In this document: piece after piece, positions 8,445 to 15,126 of the stretch
How the letters are laid out: the number at the start of each line of letters is the position of its first letter
Position numbering within the stretch: position 1 is the stretch's first letter
DNA from: Verrucomicrobiaceae bacterium
Lineage (GTDB): Bacteria > Verrucomicrobiota > Verrucomicrobiia > Verrucomicrobiales > Verrucomicrobiaceae
DNA: 52,073 nt
Direction of reading: 5' to 3'
NCBI GenBank assembly: GCA_947440575.1
Contig: CANETF010000011.1
Span: 1-52,073, forward strand
The notes under the pieces: model-generated
What the model was told of the DNA's origin: nothing
The model's input: only the letters and a program-made list of their open reading frames with translations
Databases searched by the model: none
Made by a program: the position numbers and the translations under genes

Positions 8445-9827
8445 ATGCCACCACTCCGCCTGCTTTTCCTCATCGCTGCCTCAGTGGTGCCTCTGGTCGC
8501 CGCCGAGCCATCAAGGCCGAACATCCTGTTCATCATCGCCGATGACCTCGCGACGCGCCTCGGCTGTTACGGAGACAAAGCCGCCATCACTCCCCATCTC
8601 GACCGTCTTGCTGCCGAAGGAGTTGTTTTCACCAAGGCCTACTGCCAGGGCGCGGTTTGCACGCCCAGCCGCACATCGTTCATGCTCGGGCTGAACACCC
8701 GTCATGCCCGGGCGAACCATTTCATCGAGCATCCCGACACGATGACCATGGGGCGCTGGTTCCGCGAGCACGGCTATCAAACCGCCGCCATTGGCAAGAT
8801 CGATCACGACGATCCCAACGACGCCTTCACCGATCCAAAGGCTTGGGACGTGCGTGTGAAACGCGAGGACATGGCCCCGAAGCTGCCAACACAAAACACC
8901 TCCTTCGATGAAGACCTCGGCCAGCAGCGGAAACGCGTCTCGCTCATCCGCCTGGCCGATTCCCCGGAAGCCATGGGCGACTGGGTGCGTGCCGAGCGCC
9001 TGATTCAGTTCTTCGACAAAGGACGTGATGCCTCAAAACCCTTCTTTGCCGCCATCGGTTTTCACACGCCGCATGTGCCCTGGGACAGCACCCGCGCGAT
9101 TTACGACCAGCATGATCCGGCGAAGTTCACCCCTGAAACGACACCCGACGATGCCACGCCCCTGCCGCCCGGCTCTCTGCTGCAAGAGCCCGGCATGGAA
9201 ATAAGCGAGGCCCATCACCGCGAAGGCCTCCGCGCCTACTACGCCGCCGTCACCACGCTCGACCAGCAGATCGGTCGCCTGCTCGATCACCTCCGCACCA
9301 AAGGCCAGCTCGACAACACCCTCATCGTGTTCACCAGCGATCACGGCTATCACCTCGGCTGGCGCGGCCAGTGGTGCAAACACAGCATTGATGAGCAAGT
9401 CCTGCGCGTCCCCCTCATTGTGCGACATCCGCAGGGCGCAAAGAACGCCATGGCCAGTGGTATCGTCGAGCTGCTCGATCTCTTCCCCACCTTCTGCGAC
9501 TACGCCGGTCTTCCCGCTCCCGATTCACTGGACGGCAAAAGCTTCCTCCCACTCCTCCTCGACCCCAAAACCGAAAGCAAACCCGGCGCCTTCTGTCAAT
9601 GGGGCAATGGCCGCACCGTCCGCACCCAACGCTGGCGCCTCACCGAACGCCGCGACGGCTCCACTGAACTCTACGACCACAGCATCGATAAATCCGAGTA
9701 TCACAACCTCATCCCCAACCCAGAGCACGCTTCGCTGGTCAAGCGCCTGCACGGCATGTTGGACAATGAGTTTGGTCCGATGGCAAAAGCGCCTGCCGGA
9801 ACGGCGAAAGTGAATGGCACTCTTTAA
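8445..9827 (+). CDS. Secreted Cys-type sulfatase (iduronate-2-sulfatase-like)
   Basis: This 460-residue family S1 arylsulfatase carries a signal peptide (about 1-19). The metal-binding pair is at IADD (31-34). The formylglycine signature CTPSR has Cys72, the residue matured to formylglycine by a separate enzyme not seen here. Later family blocks are GFHTPHVPW, FTSDHGYHLG and, near the C-terminus, KSEYHNL. I chose the ATG at 8445; the frame extends to a TTG at 8373, but that extension crosses the palindromic repeat and precedes the signal peptide. Its neighbours, an SGNH esterase and cytochrome-type proteins, suggest breakdown of a sulfated polysaccharide. The sugar target cannot be read from the sequence. 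Confidence 0.9.
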   Translation: MPPLRLLFLIAASVVPLVAAEPSRPNILFIIADDLATRLGCYGDKAAITPHLDRLAAEGVVFTKAYCQGAVCTPSRTSFMLGLNTRHARANHFIEHPDTMTMGRWFREHGYQTAAIGKIDHDDPNDAFTDPKAWDVRVKREDMAPKLPTQNTSFDEDLGQQRKRVSLIRLADSPEAMGDWVRAERLIQFFDKGRDASKPFFAAIGFHTPHVPWDSTRAIYDQHDPAKFTPETTPDDATPLPPGSLLQEPGMEISEAHHREGLRAYYAAVTTLDQQIGRLLDHLRTKGQLDNTLIVFTSDHGYHLGWRGQWCKHSIDEQVLRVPLIVRHPQGAKNAMASGIVELLDLFPTFCDYAGLPAPDSLDGKSFLPLLLDPKTESKPGAFCQWGNGRTVRTQRWRLTERRDGSTELYDHSIDKSEYHNLIPNPEHASLVKRLHGMLDNEFGPMAKAPAGTAKVNGTL

Positions 9828-9972
9828 GTGGCGAAAAATCGAACTCCACCCAACCAGCAGCACCTTCACACCGCTCGATTTCAAAGACTTCATCCCCGCT
9901 TCGGACAGCGCTTTGACCAAGGCGAGCGATTTAAAACCCGGGGGATTGGAGCCGGGCACTGTAGCGAGGTGA
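9814..9972 (+). CDS. Possible 52-residue small ORF or gene remnant
   Basis: An ATG at 9814 overlaps the last 14 bases of the sulfatase in another frame and reads 52 codons to TGA 9970-9972. The product is LFKWRKIELHPTS... ending LEPGTVAR. It has a natural amino-acid balance but no recognised family. It may be the tail of an older gene replaced by recombination, or a chance frame. I see no good ribosome binding site of its own. Confidence 0.2.
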   Translation: MALFKWRKIELHPTSSTFTPLDFKDFIPASDSALTKASDLKPGGLEPGTVAR

Positions 9973-10090
9973 TTGCAGGCAGGAGATACAGCCAGATCGG
10001 TTCAGTAAGACACTGCAGCCTTTTCTGAAAATACTTCGTTAAACTGACAGGGTGTCGGCAGCGATAGTGTGACGAAGTATTGTTCCTCTC

Positions 10091-10399
10091 ATGGAATCCG
10101 ACAACCTCCGCCTCCGCCACGCCGACGGCAGCCCCATCCCACTCTGGCAGACCAGCAAGGACACACCTACGCAGAAGATCGCGGACACGGCGTTGTTCAA
10201 GGACGTGAAGGTGCGCCTCATTGATGCAGGCCAAGGTAGCTGGTAGAAGCGTCCGGCCATCGCTGACCGCGTCACCCGCCGCGAAATCTTCCTTTTGGTT
10301 GCTAAGCCTAGCGGCAGGCCGCGCGAACTGTATGTGAGCGAGGGCGACCGACTCTACAGCGACAGTGTTCTGACCGAACACAGTTACTTGAGCAATTAG
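10091..10399 (+). pseudogene. Interrupted small gene with in-frame TAG
   Basis: From ATG 10091 the frame codes 51 residues (HADGSPIPLWQTSKD..., FKDVKVRLIDAGQGSW) and is stopped by TAG at 10244-10246. The same frame then continues protein-like (KRPAIADRVTRREIFLLVA, RELYVSEGDRLYSD) to TAG 10397-10399. A single change of the first TAG to a sense codon would give a 102-residue protein. I do not recognise the family. Stop readthrough or a sequencing error is possible, but a decayed gene is the simplest explanation given the surrounding non-coding DNA. Confidence 0.4.
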
Positions 10400-10410
10400 G
10401 ACACGTTTAT

Positions 10411-10474
10411 CGACAGGAGAATGAGGACAGAAGAATATCCTGAAGCTGATTCTCCTGTCCCCATGCTTCTGTCG
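10411..10474. repeat. Palindromic intergenic repeat, copy 2
   Basis: The left arm at 10411-10436 (CGACAGGAGAATGAGG then ACAGAAGAAT) and the right arm at 10449-10474 (ATTCTCCTGTCCCC then ATGCTTCTGTCG) are imperfect reverse complements over 26 bases with about four mismatches. They are separated by 12 bases, so the RNA or single-stranded DNA could fold into a long hairpin. The copy lies between the interrupted gene and the DUF1592 gene. Confidence 0.7.
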
Positions 10475-10536
10475 AACCTCCTCCGCATTGTCGAGACAAG
10501 CCGCATTTCGTCGTATTGAATACATCAGCTCGTCTC

Positions 10537-13146
10537 ATGCCCCGCCTTCTCTTCGCCTGCCTGCTTTCCACCTCGCTTCTCGCTGGCCCTCCGACGGCTT
10601 TTCTGGAGCAGCATTGCTACGACTGCCACGATGCCGAAACGAAGAAGGGCGACCTGGATTTGACGGCGCTGACCTTCGACGCGCAGCATGTGGACCTGCT
10701 CATCAAGGTTCACGATGCGGTGGAGCGCGGGGAGATGCCGCCGAAGAAGAAAAAGCAGCCGGCCGAGGCAGAGAAGGCGACGTTTGTGAAGGAATTGGAG
10801 GCGAAGCTGATGGCGATGACCGCTCCGGCACCGGGCGGGCGCATCCGGTTGCGGCGCATGACGCGGGTGGAGTTTCAAAACACGCTGCAGGACCTGCTGG
10901 CGCTGCCGAGGCTCGATGTAGTCGGCCTTTTGCCCGCGGATGGCCGTGTGGCAGGCTATGACAAGATCGCGGGTGCACTCGACATCTCGCCCGCGCATCT
11001 CGCGGCTTATGAAGAGGCGGTCGAAAAGGCCCTGGACGCCGCGATCGCCACCCGCAGCACGCCGCCGCGAGTCTTCAAGAAGCGCATCTATCCGGCGGGA
11101 CTCTTCAAATTTGGTGGAAACCTCGTGCAGGGGCAGTTCGTGCTGCTGAAGGACAAGCAACCCGATCCCGCGCTGCCGGTGCGAGGCGGTTTTGAGGACA
11201 AACAAGGCCATGTGGGCGATGCGGGGCCGGACCTCGACGAGCGCAAAAATCAGCTCGAAGCCGTCAAAGCCGCGAAAAGCGAAAGCGCGGTCGGTTTGCT
11301 CAATCCAAACCTCGCAGGCTACGAGGCAGCGATGAATGTGTCGCCGATCTACGCGGGCCTGTATCGCATGAAGCTCTCGCTCTGGGGCTTTCAATGGAAC
11401 GCGGGCAAACCGGAGCCGGGACCTGATCAAGCCGCCGTGCTGCGAGCGCATGAAGAAGGCAAGCAACAGGAAGGCGGCCGCTTGCTGCGAGCCTTCACTG
11501 CGCCATCGATGAAGTCGAACGAGGCGGAGATCACCGAGTGGCTCGATGCGCATGAGAGCATTGTCTTCGATCCGGTGTCGGTGCCGTGGAATGGCCTGCG
11601 CATCGGCCAAGTCGCCGGACGGGCGAAGAAGCATGTGGGACCCGGCGTGGCGATTGACTGGTTCGAGATCGAAGGCCCGATCCATACTTCGTGGCCACCC
11701 GAAAGCCACAAACGCTTGTTTGGCGATCTACCGATCACCACGATGACGGCCAGCGATGCTATCCCGCCGCAGCGTGACGAGGTGCGCAGCATCGGCGGTT
11801 ATCTGCCGAGCATGTATTTCGATCTCACGCCGCAGGAGCGAAAGCCGCCGCTGGAGACCGTGCAGTCCACGCAGCCCGAGAGCGATGCACGCAAGCTGCT
11901 CGCGACCTTTGTGCCGAAGGCCTTTCGTCGCGAGGTCGCACCCGAAGAGATCGAGCCGTATGTGGCGCTGCTCAAATCACGCATCGCCGCGAAGGACTGC
12001 TTTGAGGATGCCATGCGGCGTGTGTATGTCGCCGTACTCACCTCGCCTGAGTTTTTGTTTCACTCCATCGAGCCAAAGCCGAGCACCTTGGCCTCACGTC
12101 TCTCATATTGGCTCTGGAACGGCCCGCCGGACGCCCAACTGCTCGCCGCCGACCTCCACAAGCCCGACGTGCTGCATCGTGAAGTGGATCGCTTGCTCGC
12201 CGACAAACGCAGCGAGCGCTTCATCGACGATTTCGCCAATCAATGGCTCGAACTCAGCCGACTCGATGAGACCACGCCCGATCCGCAGCTTTACCCCGAG
12301 TATCGCTTCCTCCTGCACGAAGGCATGGCCGCGGAGACACGCGCATTTTTGCGCGAACTCATCCAAAACGATCTCCCCATCACCCACCTGCTCCAACCCG
12401 GATTTGCCATGCTCACACAACGCCTCGCCGAGCACTACTGCATCGCAGACGTGACCGGCGTGGAGGTCCGCAAAGTGTCGCTGCCCGCCGATAGCCTGCG
12501 CGGCGGCCTCTTGGGCCAATCCGCCATCCACAAACTCACCGCCAACGGCACCACCACGTCCCCTGTGAAGCGCGGCGTATGGGTGATGGACCGCCTCCTC
12601 AACGATCCCGCCCCGCCACCACCGCCCGGCATCAGCGCCGTCGATCCCGACACTCGCGGCACCACCACCGTGCGCGAACAACTCGACAAACATCGCGCCG
12701 ACACCAACTGCGCCGCCTGCCACGCGAAGATCGACCCCGCAGGCTTCGCCCTCGAAGCCTTCGATCCCATCGGCGCCCTGCGAGATCGCTACCGCTCCAA
12801 TGGCAAAGGCGACGAACCACCCGAAAAAGGCCAAACTCCGTGGCGCATGACCTACAAGCTCGGCCCCAAAGTCGATCCCAGCGGCGAACTCCCCGATGGT
12901 CGCAACTTCACCGGCCCCAGCGGACTCCGTGACATCCTCACCTCCGATCCCGACAAGCTCGCGAGAGCCTTCGTCTCCCACCTCTCCCGCTACGCCACCG
13001 GCACCGAAGTCACCTTCGCCGACCGCACCGAGATCCGCCGCATCGTTGAAAGCACGAAGAAGAGCGGCCAAGGCTTGAGGTCACTGATTCACGCGCTGGC
13101 AGCGAATCCGATTTTTATAGGCAGAAGAATGGGGGCAGAAGAATGA
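10537..13146 (+). CDS. Secreted PSCyt1-DUF1587-DUF1595-DUF1592-DUF1588-DUF1585 protein
   Basis: This 869-residue exported protein belongs to the second large PVC cytochrome family. A signal peptide (about 1-16) is followed by PSCyt1 with CxxCH at C27/C30/H31. DUF1587 follows near 105-170 (LRRMTRVEFQNTLQDLLAL), then DUF1595 (ARKLLATFVPKAFRREV) and DUF1592 (SRLSYWLWNGPPDAQLL). DUF1588 holds a second CxxCH (C725, C728, H729, in NCAACHAKIDPAGF), and DUF1585 lies at the C-terminus (FVSHLSRYATGTEVTFADR). I chose the ATG at 10537 for the signal peptide; a TTG lies upstream at 10516. The last codons, GRRMGAEE and the stop, lie inside a palindromic repeat. It pairs with the DUF1552 gene downstream, as usual for this family. 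Its biochemical function is unproven. Confidence 0.88.
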   Translation: MPRLLFACLLSTSLLAGPPTAFLEQHCYDCHDAETKKGDLDLTALTFDAQHVDLLIKVHDAVERGEMPPKKKKQPAEAEKATFVKELEAKLMAMTAPAPGGRIRLRRMTRVEFQNTLQDLLALPRLDVVGLLPADGRVAGYDKIAGALDISPAHLAAYEEAVEKALDAAIATRSTPPRVFKKRIYPAGLFKFGGNLVQGQFVLLKDKQPDPALPVRGGFEDKQGHVGDAGPDLDERKNQLEAVKAAKSESAVGLLNPNLAGYEAAMNVSPIYAGLYRMKLSLWGFQWNAGKPEPGPDQAAVLRAHEEGKQQEGGRLLRAFTAPSMKSNEAEITEWLDAHESIVFDPVSVPWNGLRIGQVAGRAKKHVGPGVAIDWFEIEGPIHTSWPPESHKRLFGDLPITTMTASDAIPPQRDEVRSIGGYLPSMYFDLTPQERKPPLETVQSTQPESDARKLLATFVPKAFRREVAPEEIEPYVALLKSRIAAKDCFEDAMRRVYVAVLTSPEFLFHSIEPKPSTLASRLSYWLWNGPPDAQLLAADLHKPDVLHREVDRLLADKRSERFIDDFANQWLELSRLDETTPDPQLYPEYRFLLHEGMAAETRAFLRELIQNDLPITHLLQPGFAMLTQRLAEHYCIADVTGVEVRKVSLPADSLRGGLLGQSAIHKLTANGTTTSPVKRGVWVMDRLLNDPAPPPPPGISAVDPDTRGTTTVREQLDKHRADTNCAACHAKIDPAGFALEAFDPIGALRDRYRSNGKGDEPPEKGQTPWRMTYKLGPKVDPSGELPDGRNFTGPSGLRDILTSDPDKLARAFVSHLSRYATGTEVTFADRTEIRRIVESTKKSGQGLRSLIHALAANPIFIGRRMGAEE

Positions 13147-13192
13147 AAACATGAACCCCTGAATCCAATTCTACTGCCCACATTCTACCGCC
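13120..13192. repeat. Palindromic repeat, copy 3, overlapping a gene end
   Basis: The left arm (13120-13144) is two tandem units of GGCAGAAGAATG-type sequence. The right arm (13168-13192) reads ATTCTACTGCCC then ACATTCTACCGCC and is the imperfect reverse complement. A 23-base loop separates them. The left arm is read as the last eight codons and the TGA of the DUF1592 gene (stop at 13144-13146), so insertion of the repeat seems to have rewritten the C-terminus of that protein. Confidence 0.75.
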
Positions 13193-13202
13193 TACCCCAT
13201 CT

Positions 13203-14432
13203 ATGAACCGCCGACACTTCCTCCGCGCTACTGGAGCATTGCTCGCTCTGCCTTCCATCGGCCGTGCGGCTGAGAAACTGCCGCCGAAGCGGCTTTTCGC
13301 CATTCATGTGCCGCTGGGCATGATGCCGCAGTTCTTCTTCCCGAAGGCAGGCGAGACCTCCAGCCCCTACCTCGACCTCCTCGCCGATCAGCGACCGCAT
13401 TTCACCACCTTCCACGGTCTCTCGCACCCAGATGTGAACGGCAACCACCATGCGGGCCAGTGCTTCCTCAGCGGCGCACCGCATCCGGGGCAGCCCACCT
13501 TCCGCAACAGCCTCTCCCTCGATCAACTCGCTGCCGAGAAGCTCGGTCTCGACACACGCTTCCCTTCGCTCGCCGTCTCCGTGAGCAAAGGCGAGCACTA
13601 TGGTGACTCTATCGCCATCTCGCGAGCAGGCGTCATGCTCCCTGCCGAAAAGAGCGCGGAGAAGCTCTACCGCCGACTTTTTGTCGCCGGCACACCTGAA
13701 GAGAAAGCCGCCACCATGCGCCGCATCCAGGCAGGTGGCAGCGTGCTCGATTTGATCCTCGACAAAGCCAAGCGACTCGAAAAAAGCAGCGCCCCTGAAG
13801 ACCGCGCCCGACTCGATCAATACTTCCAAAGCGTGCGCGAACTCGAAATCCGCCTTCAGCGCAACATCGAGTGGGAAAACCGTCCGAAGCCCAAAGTGGA
13901 CTACCCGCAGCCCAAAGACATCGCCGATGCCAACGAGGTCATCGCACGCTCCAAGCTCATGTTCGACCTCATACGCCTCGCCTTGCAGACGGACAGCACG
14001 CGCGTCGTCACGCTTTCGCTCAGCACCTTCAGCGTCGTGCCGCATGTGCCCGGCGTGAAAAGCGAAACCCACGGCCTCACCCATCACGGCAACGAACCCG
14101 ACAAGATCGCCGAACTAAAGAAGATCGAAGAAGCTCAAATGAAGGCCTTCGCGGATCTCATGCAAACCTTCCGCAACGTCACCGAAACCGGCGGCAAGCT
14201 GCTCGACCACACGCAGGTGCTCTACGGAAGCTGCCTCGGCAACGCCAACTCCCACAGCAACCAAAACCTCCCCCTCATCCTCGCCGGCGGCGGTTTCAAA
14301 CACGGCAAGAACCTCGCCTTCAACACACAAAACAACACGCCGATGGCGAATCTTTTTGTGTCGATGCTCCAAGGCCTAGGAATCGAAACGGACAATTTCA
14401 GCAGCAGCACCGGAACTTTGAGCGGCATTTGA
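13203..14432 (+). CDS. DUF1552 family protein (Tat-type signal)
   Basis: The 409-residue protein begins MNRRHFLRATGALLALPSIGRA, a twin-arginine signal. The DUF1552 pattern follows: LFAIHVPLGMMPQFFFPK, FTTFHGLSHPDVNGNHHAG, SLDQLAAEKLG and C-terminal LLDHTQVLYGSCLGNAN plus HGKNLAFNTQNNTPMANLFVSML. Its length is normal for the family. It lies 56 bases after the DUF1592-type gene, the usual partner, with the palindromic repeat between them. The family is probably periplasmic and of unknown activity. It is the last gene of the catabolic block on this strand. Confidence 0.9.
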   Translation: MNRRHFLRATGALLALPSIGRAAEKLPPKRLFAIHVPLGMMPQFFFPKAGETSSPYLDLLADQRPHFTTFHGLSHPDVNGNHHAGQCFLSGAPHPGQPTFRNSLSLDQLAAEKLGLDTRFPSLAVSVSKGEHYGDSIAISRAGVMLPAEKSAEKLYRRLFVAGTPEEKAATMRRIQAGGSVLDLILDKAKRLEKSSAPEDRARLDQYFQSVRELEIRLQRNIEWENRPKPKVDYPQPKDIADANEVIARSKLMFDLIRLALQTDSTRVVTLSLSTFSVVPHVPGVKSETHGLTHHGNEPDKIAELKKIEEAQMKAFADLMQTFRNVTETGGKLLDHTQVLYGSCLGNANSHSNQNLPLILAGGGFKHGKNLAFNTQNNTPMANLFVSMLQGLGIETDNFSSSTGTLSGI

Positions 14433-14518
14433 CCTCTTGACGAACCTCAAGACCGTGTTTGACGACTCGCCTCGTGAGACCCAATTTGTTGGACGAGAAC
14501 AAAATTAACGAGAAACCG

Positions 14519-15091
14519 ATGAAACGTAGTGATTCTAAAAACAGCTTGTCGACTCTGCAAAGCCAGAAACTACTCTGCGACTTGAGGACACGTTTTGAAA
14601 CACACAAGCAGCGCCACTTGAATCTGACATGGGCAAATCTAGAAGCTAAACTCAATTCCAATCCTGACAAACTTTGGTCGCTTCATCAAATGGACCAGAC
14701 AGGCGGCGAACCAGATGTCGTGAGTTACGACGAAAAGACAGACGAATTTGTCTTCATGGATTGCTCGCCCGAAAGCCCAAAAGGGAGAGTCTCTGTATGC
14801 TATGACAATGAAGGGCTGGAATCACGGAAAGAGCACAAACCAAAAACCAGTGCGATCGAAATGGCAAACCGTATGGGGATTGAGCTTCTGTCGGAAGGTC
14901 AATATCGTGAATTGCAGAAGCTTGGTGAATTTGATCTCAAAACTTCCAGCTGGGTTCAGACACCTGTGGGAATTCGAAAACTGGGAGGTGCCCTTTTTGG
15001 TGATCGCCGCTTTGGTCAGGTCTTCATCTACCACAACGGAGCCCAATCGTATTACAGTTCACGGGCTTTCAGAGGCTCCTTGAGAGTGTAA
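14519..15091 (+). CDS. DUF4256 family protein
   Basis: The 190-residue cytosolic protein matches the DUF4256 pattern throughout: LHQMDQTGGEPDVV, FVFMDCSPESPKGR, CYDNEGLESRKEHKPK, ANRMGIELL, QYRELQKLGEFDLKTSSWVQTP, IRKLGGALFGDRR, and YHNGAQSYYSSRAFRGSLRV at the end. The family function is unknown. I chose the ATG at 14519; an upstream in-frame TTG at 14459 would add residues outside the family. By eye the gene is clearly richer in A and T than its neighbours, which suggests horizontal acquisition. It faces the membrane alkaline-phosphatase-superfamily gene convergently with a 35-base gap. Confidence 0.88.
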   Translation: MKRSDSKNSLSTLQSQKLLCDLRTRFETHKQRHLNLTWANLEAKLNSNPDKLWSLHQMDQTGGEPDVVSYDEKTDEFVFMDCSPESPKGRVSVCYDNEGLESRKEHKPKTSAIEMANRMGIELLSEGQYRELQKLGEFDLKTSSWVQTPVGIRKLGGALFGDRRFGQVFIYHNGAQSYYSSRAFRGSLRV

Positions 15092-15126
15092 CGCGTTCCA
15101 TTGATCAAACACCGATAAAGTATCTG

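Larger units (their letters stand above)
9828..10536. other. 709-base gap with gene remnants and one repeat
   Basis: No intact gene of normal size is visible between the sulfatase and the DUF1592 gene. The stretch holds a possible 52-codon ORF (9814-9972), an interrupted coding frame (10091-10399) and the second palindromic repeat (10411-10474). From 9973 to 10090 I see nothing. The mixture suggests a site where DNA was lost or exchanged between two catabolic modules. Confidence 0.5.

Noticed and set aside
10525..13071. Minus-strand open frames of 394 and 322 codons
   Set aside because: Both lie opposite the DUF1592-type gene, which has clear domains; their sequences are Gly-, Arg- or His-rich and match nothing.
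13185..14087. 300-codon minus-strand frame
   Set aside because: It is opposite the DUF1552 gene and shows no motif or signal.
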